Shown here: positions 43,551 to 55,482 of the stretch, in pieces
Position numbering within the stretch: position 1 is the first letter of the stretch
Layout: the number at the start of each line of letters is the position of its first letter
Origin: Sorghum bicolor
Taxonomy: Eukaryota > Streptophyta > Magnoliopsida > Poales > Poaceae
Assembly: GCF_000003195.3 (NCBI RefSeq)
Contig: NC_012873.2
Location: forward strand, 8,951,894 to 9,015,893
DNA length: 64,000 bases
Direction of reading: 5' to 3'
Made by a program: the position numbers and the translations under genes
The notes under the pieces: model-generated
The model's input: the letters and a program-made list of their open reading frames with translations, nothing else
Databases searched by the model: none
What the model was told of the DNA's origin: nothing

Positions 43551-45728
43551 GAAGTGGTGCTCATCGACTTTCTCCACGCAAATGCCGATATATTTGCGTG
43601 GAGTCCTTCGGACATGCCTGGTATACCGAGGGAAGTCGCCGAGCACTCCTTGGACATCCGAGCCGGCTCCAAACCCGTGAAGCAACGCCTATGCCGATTC
43701 GACGAGGAGAAGCGCCGGGCCATCGGGGAGGAGATCCACAAGCTGCTGACGGCCGGATTCATAAAGGAGGTATTCCATCCCGAGTGGTTAGGTAACCCTG
43801 TGCTAGTCAGAAAGAAAAATGGGAAGTGGAGGATGTGTGTGGACTACACTAGTTTAAATAAAGCATGTCCTAAGAACCCCTTTCCATTACCTCGTATCGA
43901 TCAAATAGTTGACTCCACAGCGGGATGCGAAATTTTATCTTTTCTTGATGCTTATTCCGATTACCACCAAATCAAGATGAAAGAGTCCGACCAGCTCGCC
44001 ACTTCTTTCATCACCCCTTTCGGAAGTACTGCTACGTAACCATGCCTTTTGGCCTCAAGAACGCGGGGGCTACATATCAGCGATGTATGCTCCAGGTCTT
44101 TGGGGACCTTATAGGCAAAACAGTAGAGGCTTACGTAGACGACATTGTCGTCAAGTCCAGTTAAGCAAGCGGCCTAGTTGTCGACCTGGAAGAAACATTC
44201 CGATGCCTCAGGGCAAAAGGGATTAGACTAAACCCCGAAAAATGCGTTTTTGGGGGTCCCCCGAGGCATGCTCCTCGGTTTTATTGTGTCTGAGCGAGGG
44301 ATCGAGGCCAACCCAGAAAAGGTCTCGGCCATCGCAAACATGGTCCTGATTCGCAACCTAAAGGGAGTACAGAGGGTCATGGGATGTCTAGCCTCTCTAA
44401 GCTGTTTCATCTCTCGTCTCGGGGAAAAAGGGCTACCTCTGTATAGGTTACTAAGGAAATCCGAGCGTTTTTCCTGGACCCCCGAGGCCCAGGAAGCCTT
44501 TGACAAGCTCAAGGCTTTGCTCACCAACCCTCCCAATCTGGTGCCCCCCGCCGAGGGGGAACCACTTCTTCTCTATGTCGCAGCCACTGATCAAGTGGCC
44601 AGCGCAGCTATCGTGGTCGAAAGGAAGGAAGAAGGGCATGCCCTGCCGTTCCAGAGACCGGTGTACTTCATCAGTGAAGTACTGTCCGACACCAAGACCC
44701 GATACCCCCAAATCTAAAAACTACTCTACGCAGTAGTTTTGGCCCGACGCAAGCTCCGCCATTATTTTGAGTCTCATCCGGTCTCGGTAGTGTCATCTTT
44801 TCCCCTGGGGGAAGTGATTCAGAATCGAGAAGCTAATGGCAGAATCGCTAAGTGGGCTATAGAGCTTATGGGTGATGGGATCACCTATGAGCCTCGGAAG
44901 GCCATAAAATCCCAAGTCTTAGCGGATTTTGTGGCCGAGTGGACTGGGACTCAGCTCCCCCCACCACAGATCCAGCACGAGTGCTGGACCTTATACTTCG
45001 ACGGGTCCTTGATGAAAACCGGGGCCGGCGCAGGCCTCGTCTTCATCTCACCCCTCGGAGTAAGGATGCGATATGCAATCTGGCTCCACTTCACCGCCTC
45101 AAACAATGCTACAGATTACGAGGCCCTTGTCAATGGACTCCACATCGCGATCGAGCTTGGGATCAAACGGCTCGAGGTCCGAGGCGATTCCAGACTCATC
45201 ATCGACCAAGTCATGAAAGAGTCTAGCTGCCACGATCCCAAGATGGGCGCGTACTGCAAAGCGGTCCGACGCCTGGAGGAAAAGTTCGACGGCCTCGAGC
45301 TTATCCACGTGTTAAGGAAATACAATGAGGCCGCCGACGCGCTCGCCAAGATGGCATCCGAGCGGGCCACGGTTCCCCCGGATGTTTTCGTCAGCGATCT
45401 CTACAAGCCTTCAGTCGACTACAAGGACGACGGGGGGTCGGATGAACCCCTAAGCGAACCAGGCCCCGACTCCAATGACTCCGCAGCTCAGGAACAAGAG
45501 GCCATGGACATCGAGTCCGAGCCCCCTGCGCCTGACGACTCGCCAGACTGGCGTTACCCTTTGCTGCAACGCCTCGTCGACGGCACTCTGCCCCCAGACC
45601 AGGCTGAGGCAAGGCGCATGGCTCGTCGCGCCAAGAGCTTTGTCCTTCTTGACGGAGAGATGTACAAGCGTAGCCCCTCGGGCATCTTATGCGCTGCATC
45701 CCACGTCAGGAAGGAATCAAGCTCCTGA
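43551..45728 (+). pseudogene. Reverse transcriptase and RNase H of the outer gypsy element
   Basis: Reverse transcriptase motifs in order: FIKEVFHPEWLGNPVLVRKK, WRMCVDYTSLNKACPKNPFP, SFLDAYSDYHQIKM, then (after a frameshift near 44029) MPFGLKNAGATYQR and the catalytic AYVDDIVVKS at about 44130-44160. A TAA follows at about 44162. A second frameshift near 44248 returns to the main frame: GFIVSERGIEANPEK and SRLGEKGLPLYRLLRK. Another TAA stands at 44715. The RNase H domain is full length and of the Tat dual type: a first decayed part, then CWTLYFDGSLMKTGAGAGLV, NNATDYEALVNGL, LEVRGDSRLIIDQV and KYNEAADALAKMAS, holding the D-E-D-D catalytic positions. A frameshift near 45690 ends this frame at 45728. 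Confidence 0.85.
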
Positions 45729-46265
45729 GGGACATACACTCGGGGCTTGCGGCCACCACACCGCGCGTCGAACACTGGTAGGAAACGCCTTCCGACAAGG
45801 CTTCTACTGGCCCATCGCCGTGGCCGACGCCACGGAGATCGTGCGGACCTGTGAGGGATGCCAGTTTTACGCTCGGCAGATCCATCTCCCCGCTCAGGCC
45901 CTGCAGACAATCCCCATCACCTGGCCCTTTGCTATCTGGGGCCTCGACCTAGTCGGGCCTCTGCAAAAAGCGCCCGGTGGCTTCACCCACTTGTTTGTCG
46001 CAATCGATAAGTTCTCCAAGTGGATTGAGGTCCGACCCATCACAAGGAACAAGGCTGAACAAGCAGTGCTGTTCTTCACAGATATCATCCACCGATTTGG
46101 AGTACCGAACTTCATAATCACCGATAACGGCACACAGTTCACCGGGCAAAAGTTCCTGGAGTTCTGCGACAGACACCACATACGCGTGTGGACTGGGCAA
46201 CAGTGGCTCACCCCAAGACTAACGGTCAAGTGGAGCATGCCAATGGCATGATCCTCCAGGGTCTG
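45729..46265 (+). pseudogene. Integrase, first part, of the outer gypsy element
   Basis: In the shifted frame: GFYWPIAVADATEIVRTCEG and CQFYARQIH (zinc-binding region), then WGLDLVGPLQKAPGGFTHLF with the first catalytic Asp, and NFIITDNGTQFTGQKF with the second. A further frameshift near 46190 leads to HPKTNGQVEHANGM, which holds the catalytic Glu. The reading then meets the left LTR of the inner element at 46266. The rest of the integrase is at 60798-61316. The last five bases GTCTG are the inner element's target duplication. Confidence 0.85.
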
Positions 46266-49200
46266 TGTGGCAGAACCTCCTAAGTGTTTGGGCCCACCGA
46301 CACTTGTCATTGTCCCAGGGACCTCTGAAGGTAATGTCGGGGATCCTCCCACTTTAGAAGTCCGATGAGCATCTCAGGACGCTCATTCCACCGCTATCTG
46401 GGACGTTTTAAACAAGCTCGTCTTGACCACCAACAATGGTCATTTAACGAAAATGTCTTCTCCTCGCCCTTATCAGATAGCAAGTGGCCACCTTAACACC
46501 AGGATCACTCGTTGCGAAGACATTGCAGTATCACAAACGACACAAGACCAAAATAATATTTCAGAGTAAAACAGCGGAAGTATTATATAACTTAATTTAC
46601 AAAAGGAGTTCTTCCAAATAGCAGAGTGTTATTACAAGCCAGGTCCAGCGGAGCATCTTAAACTTTAGTACAGAGGTTACAAATTTACAAACCCTGCCCA
46701 TGGGTCACGCTCACTCTTCTTCGTCGTCAACTTCGACGACGGTCACACAACAGGGTCCGAAACAAGTCGGCTCCTGGGCTTCACCTGCAACAGGGGGTTG
46801 GAAAACCCTGATTACGGGAGTACTCAACAAGACTCACCCGGTGGAGAAAGAGGAGAAGTTAGGAATGCAGGCTTAGGGTAGACAAGGAGTGGCTGAGCAA
46901 GGAGCCAAAGTATTTTGCAGAAAAGCTTACTAATAGTGCATCCTTACTTTCAAGTTTTACCCACGAATTCCTCTCCTTAAGAGGCCGAGGAGTTCGAGGA
47001 CAGTCTAACTAGTTTCTTCTCACAGACAAGTCTGTAAGTTCCTAGTCCTTAATCGAAGTATGATCTATCCAACGGCCATAGCTTCATGTCACTCTGAGTC
47101 CAGGAATTGGGATCCGAACCTCATGAGACATTTTCCCCCTTTCTCATTTTACCTCTTAGTTGCATATTTAACTATGATGAGGGGCAGTGGATTGAGTCTC
47201 CCAATCGGGGAGCAACGACGATTCGAACCGCTTAGCAACCCAGCTGGAGTTCCTAACCACCCGACATATGTAGAACCAAAACTTGCATATGTCAACCCAA
47301 ATCAAGCTCTCCCCAAATTTGACCAGGTTCGCGGCACCCGAGAGCACAGTACTAAACCCTAAACCCTAAACCCTAGAGCACAGTACTCCACCATCCTACA
47401 GCCGATCTAGATATTTTCCGGTCATCTCAGATCCGTAAGGTGGGCACACGTTACTCTCGCCATCTTTCCACTCCCAGTGCGCGAGTAGCTGTTCGCGTCG
47501 AGGGATCACAAGACCGGGCTTACCGAGGGCAAGTGGTTAGTACTATAAATTCTCAACCCAGCGGGCCATCAACGGACCGGTCCTTAACCGACACAGTTGG
47601 AGACACTACTTTAAGACTCCATTCTTAAAGCAAGTCCACCGACCGGTCTCAAGTTGAAACATCATTGATCATGAGTGTATTCCACAACAACCCTTCAAAC
47701 TTTCTTGTTTGAAAACCTATCTAGTAGCAGGGCTAAGCATCGCTATGCAATTTTAAAATAAAACAGGTGGCAAGGACAGGATAACAGATATCAAGGTAGT
47801 AAATGCAGCAAGTAGGTCAACCCAATTCTCAACTACCTAATGCAGCATTTTCAGTTCCTAAGTGATAAAAGATTTAAAACATTCAAGGAGGGGTTAATGC
47901 ACCCGGGGCTTGCCTTGGTTGCAGGGTAGAGAGGGACCCTCGGAGACTTCCCAAGTCTCGGATCCTACTTCTTCGAACGGAGCACCGACCTCGGGGTTCG
48001 GTTCAACGGGCGCTCCTTCGGTCACGTGCACTATACGCAAAATGATGAATGCTCATGATATGCGCATGACAAATATGCAAAAAGGGACCAAGTTAAATAC
48101 AACTGGCCGCCTCGGTGCAACACAGATTAAACAATAATTAAAGTTGTTTAACATCTTAGTGTCTTTACCCAAGAGGTTGCATCTGTAAATTGGTACTTTT
48201 CTTAATTCATAATTATTCTGAATTAACTAATTATTAATCCTATTTACCTTAATTAACTCTTAATTAATCACTAATGACAGTAATTAAGCATTAAGGCCAA
48301 ACAATAATTAAATGCCAAAGGTCATTAGGGTTAATGACCTTAGGTCATCACACAATCCCAAAATCACTCAACCCTAATTATGAGGATTTAACTAATCACT
48401 ATCTAATTATCTTGGAATTATTATTTAATTACTAAATAAGGGTTTATTAATATTTTATTCAAACATTATCCAACTGCCACCAAATTTTGTGTGAAGTCTG
48501 AAACTAATATTCAGAGACTCCCCACAAAGTTTGGTGATTTTTGGACATATAAATAAATTGTTAAAATTCCTAGAAGTTTTATTTACTAATTAAAAGAGGC
48601 AATTTTCATACCCTTGAAAACTATCAGAAAACAGAACCTAATATTTTTCTTGGGTTCTACTTATTCCAGGGAATCTACACAAAAATTTCCATGATTTTTG
48701 GATCTACACAAGATTTATTACACAAATTCAAATATAAATCAAAAACTGCATAAAAAGAAAAAGGAAAAACACTGCAGCGAGTGGCCGGAATTCGGCCCGC
48801 AGGCCGGCCCGCTCCAGCTCGGCCCGCGCGGACGTTGTGCGTGCGCTGCTCCCCCTGCGCGTGGTCACTGACGAGCGGGTCCCGCTCGTCAGGCGCCGCC
48901 TCCCCTCCTCTCTGCGGGACACTGACAGGAAGACCCTACCTGTCAGTTCCGTCCCCTTCACGCGCGGCGACACTGCCGCAGCTCCAGCGGCCGATAGCGA
49001 GGCCCTCGGCCCCCGCGCGCGCGCATCAGCTCCGCCTCACCTTCGCGAACCGATTGCTACGACTTACTCGTGCTCTACCGCCTTCTCTCTACCTCAACCG
49101 CATCACTGGCGGACGGCCGCCATGGCCGACTGTCGGCCGGCCACTAGGGCCCGGTAGAGTGCAAACGAATGGTGTAGGGAGGTTCAGGGAGTGCTGAGGA

Positions 49201-50533
49201 GCACAGTGCTCACGTCGCGGGACTCGGGGAGGTAGCCGAGACTGCGGGCGACGAAGACGGTGCCGTCGAGCGGGTGCTCCGGCTCCGGCAAGCTTGTTCC
49301 GGCGATCCTGTTCGCGTCCAAGAGGAAAGAGCGAGCGCATGAGCTGTAGGAGCTGAAGATGGACCGGAAACAACCGCGAGTAACGCATGCCACTTACTGG
49401 AATCACGTGGCCACAGAAGGAGTTTCTCGGCGGCGGTTTCGGCCGGAGTTGGAGAAGAAAGAGTAGCCCCGGCGATTGAGCGGACTAGAGAGGGAACTCG
49501 GAGGTGCACTGGGTTCGCAAAGAGGTGGCGAATGCTACAAAGTGCTCAATTTGGCTCGAGAGGAACTGAGTACGGTGAATTTCAGAGAGGGAGACGTCGG
49601 GTTTCTTCGGCCGTGGACAGCGAAATCGAGCGGCGTCGTCCACGTCGCCTGGCGGCTCTGGTAGCAAGCAGCTGCGTGCTTGCACGCATGCGCGCGGCGC
49701 AGCTCGCGCGGCGGATGCGCTGGACAGGGGCCGGTGATCCTCATCGGATCACTGTAGCAACCCCTATCCTCCCCCTTTTGTCCCCTTGTGAAATTCGGCC
49801 AAAGTTTGAACTAAAGCCAAATTGCCACCAAAATAAAAGTTGTGCAAAATTTTGTAAGCTACAAATCATCTTTTGGTGGCCAGAGCTGATTCTGAGTGGA
49901 AAGTAGCTAATTTGGCCAAACAGTTTTGAAATTCAAACTCAATTCAAAGAAATTCAAATTTTTGAATTGGGGACAAAACAGGGTTTCCAAAATTACTTTT
50001 GATTTTGCATAACAACTTGAAAAACTCCCAACATGAAAGTTGTTCAACTTTTTGAGCTCTACAACTTTCATGTTGACCACTTTCAAAATTCCAAGCAGAT
50101 TTTGAATTGGAGATTCAAATTAGAAAAGGGGACACTTTCCTGAAATCTGTATTTTCAAAATTACTTTGAATTTTGTATTGAAACTTCAAAAACTCAAAAC
50201 ACCAAAGTTGTACATATTGACAAGATCTACAACTTTGCTTTTGAACTCAACCTCAAATTTTGCTTAGTTTTCAAATTGTGTGAAAGGGGGCAAAATCTAG
50301 GGTTCACAAATCAGGGTCCCCCCCCTAAGCCTTCGGAAAAACTTTACCCTAGGGTTTTAGCAACCAACTCAAGCATCACTAACAAGATAAACACACTTTA
50401 ATTCCCTAAGCACATTCAACCAAATTAAACTCATTTTAAGTTGATGCATCAAGGTGTGCTTAACCAATATGTTGTGCAATGCTGATGATGCCATGATCCA
50501 AATTTTAGTAATCGTAACATCGGGGATGTTACA
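46266..50533 (-). repeat. 3-prime LTR of the inner element
   Basis: On minus it begins TGTAACATCCCCGATGTTAC and ends TTCTGCCACA (TG...CA). It carries a telomere-repeat insertion (47354-47374) that is absent from the other LTR. GC-rich frames around 48730-49510 recur in the partner LTR and have no domain. Confidence 0.9.
47341..47387. repeat. Telomere-repeat insertion with 13-bp duplication
   Basis: AGAGCACAGTACT (47341-47353), then exactly three copies of AAACCCT (47354-47374), then AGAGCACAGTACT again (47375-47387). The partner LTR has a single AGAGCACAGTACT at the matching place (about 57633-57645) and no telomere repeat, so the 34 extra bases were gained after the LTRs were made. AAACCCT is the plant telomere unit. 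Confidence 0.9.
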
Positions 50534-50548
50534 GTCTTTCCCCCTTAA
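50534..50548 (-). other. Polypurine tract of the inner element
   Basis: Read on minus, TTTAAGGGGGAAAGAC ends directly at the 3-prime LTR. A purine run in this position primes plus-strand DNA synthesis in LTR retrotransposons. Confidence 0.6.
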
Positions 50549-50738
50549 AGAAATCTCGTCCCCGAGATTTAAAGCCTTAGGGTAAGTAATGGAAAAGGAA
50601 ATTTGTCAAAACTTTTTCATCTTCAACTTTCTCATAAACAAAGAAGTTGGAGAAAACCACTCCATTATAAACATATATGTACACAAAGTACATGGCGTTG
50701 GCTACTCCTTTCCTTCACTAGAGTACGCTCCCTATGTA

Positions 50739-50897
50739 TCAGCTGTTGTCGTGAAGAGAAGCGTGGAATTCAGGAAAATTCTCCAGCAGATAGTCTTCAG
50801 ATTCCCAGGTGGCTTCCTCTTCAGAGTGTTGGCTCCACTGTATCTTGTACCACTTGGTAATCGTTCTTCGAGTAACTCTCTTCCTTTGATCCAGTAC
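50739..50897 (-). pseudogene. Chromodomain at the C-terminus of the inner polyprotein
   Basis: In the same frame as pol, right after the in-frame TGA at 50900-50898, come 52 codons that include RRTITKWYKIQWSQHSEEEA and TWESEDYLLENFPEF, ending at a TGA (50741-50739). The pattern YKIQW....EEEATWE..DYL...P is the chromodomain fold seen at the end of chromovirus integrases, thought to steer integration to chromatin with methylated H3K9. The nonsense codon just before it should deprive this copy of its targeting module unless it is read through. Confidence 0.8.
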
Positions 50898-53528
50898 TCA
50901 AATAGGATACTCCGAATAAGTTAGATCTGGTTCAAGTTCTACATCTTCAATATCTTGAACTTGGTCTGGTACCCGAAGACACTTCTTCAGTTGAGACACA
51001 TGGAACACATTATGTATCCCGGATAATCGTTCGGGCAGTTTAAGGCGGTAAGCTACCTGTCCACATCGGTCAATAATTGGAAATGGACCAATGTAACGGG
51101 GCGCTAACTTGCCTTTAACACCAAAACGATTTACTCCTTTCATTGGGGACACTTTCAAATATACATGATCACCCTTGGCGAATCTTAACGGTCGACGTCT
51201 TTTATCGGCGTAGCTTTTCTGTCGGGACTGAGCAACTTTCAAGTTATTTTGAATTTGTTTAACTTTGTTTTCAGTCTCTTTCACTAAGTCAACCCCGAAG
51301 AACCATCTTTCTCCGGGTTCCGACCAGTGTAACGGAGTTCGACATCGACGACCATATAGTGCCTCAAAGGGAGCCATCTTGATACTCTCTTGGTAGCTAT
51401 TGTTGTAAGAAAATTCTGCTAGAGGCAAGCAGTCATCCCACTTATCCGGAAAATTCAGGGCACAAGATCTTAATAGATCTTCTAGGGTTTGATTCACCCT
51501 CTTAGTTTGCCCACCTGTTTGAGGATGGTAGGCTGTGCTGTATAAAAGTTTGGTGCCCAAGGATTCATGTAAGCATTTCCAGAACTGGGAGACAAATTGT
51601 GTGCCTCTATCTGACACTATTGTCTTTGGCACCCCATGCAGACTTAATATACGATCAAAATAGATCTGAGCATAGGTGGAAGTCTGATACGATTTCTTTA
51701 CAGGTAAAAAGTGTGCTGTTTTGGTGAGACGATCTACAATGACCCAAATTGAATCAAAGCCTTTGGCTGTCTTGGGCAATCCTAGTATAAAATCCATACT
51801 TATCTCATCCCATTTCCATGCTGGAATAGGCAAGGGTTGCAACTCTCCAGCGGATTTGAGATGAATATCTTTGACTTTTCGGCAGGTGTCACATTGGGCC
51901 ACATAGCGAGCTATTTCTATCTTCATTTTTGTCCACCAAAACCTTTGCTTTAGGTCCCGATACATCTTATTGCTTCCCAGATGAATAGAATACCTCGTGG
52001 TATGAGCTTCATCTAGGATTTGTTGACGTAGCTCAGGTACCTTTGGAACCACTAACCGGTTCTTGAACCAGATTACTCCTGCATCATCCACCTTAAAGTC
52101 TGTGGGTGCTCTATTAAAAATTTTCTCTTTAAGATGTTTCATGCCTTTGTCTTCCTTTTGTGCCTCTATGATTTGAGCTTCGAGATTGAAGTCAATCTTT
52201 AGATTGGCAAGGCTCCCTTGGGAAATCATTTCTATCCCCAAGTTCTCTAGCTCTTGGCACAAAGTTATATCTCTAGGCGTCACTGTTAAGCAATTACAGT
52301 GAGCCTTACGACTGAGGGCATCAGCTACTACATTTGCCTTGCCAGGATGATAATGCACCTCAAGGTCGTAATCTTTGATTAGTTCTAGCCACTTTCGCTG
52401 GCGCATATTAAGCTCGGCTTGAGTAAAAATATACTTCAAGCTTTTGTGATCGGTGTATAAATGACATGTGTTCCCCAACAGATAATGGCGCCAGATCTTT
52501 AGTGCATGTACCACGGCGGCTAGTTCAAGATCATGGGTCGGGTAATTCTCCTCATGTGGTTTAAGCTGTCTGGAAGCATATGCAATTACGCGACCCTCCT
52601 GCATTAGCACACAGCCTATCCCAATCCCTGATGCGTCACAATACACATCAAAGGGTTTTTCAATATCTGGCTGGGCTAAGACAGGCGCAGTTGTCAATAA
52701 TCTTTTCAGAGTCTGAAAGGCTTGCTCACACTGAGGTGACCAAACAAATCTTGTTTGCTTCTTGAGCAAGGTCGTGATTGGTTTGGCGACTCTTGAAAAG
52801 TCCGAGATAAAACGACGGTAATATCCCGCCATACCTAGAAAACTACGGACCTCATGTACCGTAGTCGGGGGTTTCCAATTCAACACGTCTTCTACCTTCC
52901 CTGGGTCTACAGCGACTCCCTCCGCTGATAATACATGCCCCAGGAAATGAACTTTGTCCAGCCAGAACTCACATTTGCTGAACTTGGCATATAGTTGATG
53001 CTCCCTAAGACGGGTTAGCACGATTCTCAAATGTTCAGCATGTTCTTTCTTAGTCTTGGAATAGATTAAGATGTCATCAATAAAGACGACTACAAATTTG
53101 TCTAGTTCTGGCATGAAGACAGAGTTCATCAGGTACATGAAATGGGCCGGTGCATTGGTCAACCCAAAAGACATTACCAAGTATTCATACAGCCCGTAAC
53201 GGGTTGTAAAAGCTGTCTTGGGCACATCTTCTGGCCTAATTTTAATTTGGTGGTACCCTGATCTCAAATCAATTTTTGAGAATACTTTGGCCCCAGCTAA
53301 CTGGTCAAATAATAAGTCAATACGGGGCAACGGGTACTTATTCTTAATCATCATCTCATTTAGGGGACGATAGTCGACACACAGCCTTAATGTTTGATCT
53401 TTCTTTTTCACAAACAAGGCTGGGCAACCCCATGGAGAAGAACTGGGCTGAATAAAACCTTTCTGCAACAGTTCTTGTAATTGGGTTTTTAATTCGGCCA
53501 GCTCTTTCGGTGCCATTCTGTAGGCCCT
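50898..53528 (-). pseudogene. Reverse transcriptase, RNase H and integrase of the inner element
   Basis: An open run of 872 codons from an ATG at 53516, preceded in frame by four codons and a TGA. Reverse transcriptase is about residues 1-230 ([11 protein letters not shown] at 43-53, [14 protein letters not shown], catalytic [10 protein letters not shown] at 145-154). RNase H is about 275-390 ([36 protein letters not shown]). Integrase: zinc-binding part [19 protein letters not shown]...CDTCRKVK, core [11 protein letters not shown] and [10 protein letters not shown] with the two Asp. The position of the third catalytic residue reads Lys in [10 protein letters not shown] (codon 51503-51501) where the family has Glu, so the integrase should be inactive. 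A GPY/F-like stretch ([20 protein letters not shown]) precedes the C-terminus. Confidence 0.9.
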
Positions 53529-54203
53529 TCAAGATATTGGGGCTGTCCCTGGTTTCAATTCTATACTGAATTGTACATCCCGGTCCGGTGGCAGACCTGG
53601 TAGGTCTTCAGGAAATACATCCGGAAAATCCCGAACTACCGGGATATCTTCGACTGCAGACACATTAGCGGCATGAACTTGCCCAATTGTTCGCTTGGGA
53701 GTAGCTAACTGGATTAGGAGATAAGATTTCTCACTGGGCAATGGGATTTTAATGGTCCGATGCAAAGTGTCTAGCACAACCCCTCGTTGTGCCATCCAGT
53801 TCATGCCTAGTATGACATCAGTCTCCTGGTCTTTAAGAACAATCATGCTAGTGGGAAAACTATGCCCACCAAATTCGATGGGTATCTGGTGAACCATTTC
53901 TTTAGAACTCAGCCACCCTCCTGGCGACTGTATATAAAAATGATCTTGTGTTTCCCCAATGGGTATGCCATGCTTTAACACAAAGGTGCGATTGATGAAT
54001 GTATGAGATGCACCAGAATCGAAAAGCATTAAAGCAGGATGTTTCGCGACAGGAAACGTACCCATCATTACTCGTTCACCCTCTGGGATCGTCTCCACCT
54101 CCGTATGGAAGACTTGTCCCACTTTCTTCGCTGGTTTTCCCCTTTGCACAGGTTGTCCTTTCTGAACCCCAGTCCTGAATTGACCCGGCTGGGGTTGGCC
54201 CAT
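53529..54203 (-). pseudogene. Aspartic protease region of the inner element
   Basis: Reads [18 protein letters not shown], with the catalytic DSGA, and [17 protein letters not shown], the usual plant gypsy protease (asp_protease / RVP type). It ends at a TGA (53531-53529), in frame with RT only four codons before the ATG at 53516. It is upstream-continuous with gag through the zinc-knuckle segment. Confidence 0.85.
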
Positions 54204-55271
54204 AGGTGGCCTTTGGAAGGTAGGGTTGGTTTGGCGGGGGAAAGGGCACTCTTTAGAGAAATGCCCAGGCTTACCACAATTGAAACAAGGTTAATTGTGG
54301 CTGGGCGGAGCAGTGGGGCGAACACCTGGGGCGTTCGGCTGGCGTGGTGCAAGAGCGATGGCAGTAGGTCGAGGGTATACCTGCTGCCCTGGTCTATATT
54401 GTGGTGGGGAAAAGGGACCACGATAAGGTGACGGCGCTTGAAAACGTCCGTGGCCCTGCGGATGATAAATGATTCTCTGGCGCTTTTGACCGCGACCAGA
54501 GAAAGAGGAAGAAGCAGCCTTCTTCTTGGCTTCTTTGTGCTTTCTATTCTTTTCCTCTGAGGCGATGGCAATATTCACCGCCTCATAGAAGGTAGCATTT
54601 TGGCAGGTGGTCATCATGGTCTGAAGTTTAGTATTTAGACCACGCATGAAGCAGGCTTTCTTCTTTCTGTCCGTGTTCACATGGTCTGTGGCATATTGAG
54701 AGAGATGATTAAACTTTGCCACGTATTCCATGACACTTTTATCGCCCTGCTGCAAGGCGAGAAACTCTTCAGCCTTCATGGCCATGAGCCCTTCAAGGAT
54801 GTAATGGGTGCGGAACGCGTCCTTAAACTCGGTCCAGGTGACCTGGTGTCCCGGAGCTTGGATAGCTAGGAAGTTCTCCCACCAGGCACCTGCAGCTCCC
54901 CGAAGCTGCTGAGCTGCAAACAGGGGCTTCTGAGTTTCTGAACACTGAATCAAACTGAACTTGTGCTCCATGGTCCGGAGCCAATCATCTGCTTCTAACG
55001 GCTCATCAGCCTTAGTGAATACTGGGGGCCTTGTCTCGGTAAAGTCCACGTACCGAGCTTCTCCGTCCCCATTGTGCTGTGCCCTGAAGTTTGGGGCGGG
55101 GTGTGGTTGACGTTGTGCTAACTCGCGCAGTAAGCGAGCGTTGTCGGTAGTGGCACTCAAAAGAATAGCAATGGCATCAGCCAAAGAAGGTGGAGCAGGT
55201 GGAGGGTTGGGGATATCATCCCCTCCCTGAGATGTCCCAGCTCCATCAGATCCGCGTGTACGCATCGGCAT
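54204..55271 (-). pseudogene. gag of the inner element with split zinc knuckle
   Basis: Starts at ATG 55271. The capsid region (about residues 70-250) includes PPVFTKADEPLEADDWLRTM, GAAGAWWENF and FKDAFRTHYI..., the retrotrans_gag signature. A Lys/Arg-rich linker follows. A TAA at 54293-54291 stops translation just before [14 protein letters not shown], the CCHC nucleocapsid knuckle, which continues in the same frame to the protease. Thus gag, protease, pol and chromodomain form a single frame from 55271 to 50739 with three nonsense codons. Confidence 0.85.
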
Positions 55272-55482
55272 CTACTACAAGAGTCATAGGTACTTGTTAC
55301 CACGTGAAATTCATAACGTAGAACATATCTTACATTCTTCCATTTATTTATTAACATTAGTTCGACACAACAGGAACAAACAAGTACAACTTCTCAAACC
55401 GAAAGAAAACTTATATTACAAACGCGACCCCACTACGGCAAGCTAGGACTCCTACAACGACGTTGCCCGCGGTTTCACCGAA

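Noticed and set aside
47354..47374. Telomere or chromosome-end sequence
   Set aside because: Only three repeat units, flanked by a short direct duplication inside an LTR; it is a small interstitial insertion.
48728..49906. Open frames repeated at 58986-60166
   Set aside because: They are the two LTR copies of the inner retrotransposon. The frames are shared only because the LTRs are about 99% identical, and no domain is present.
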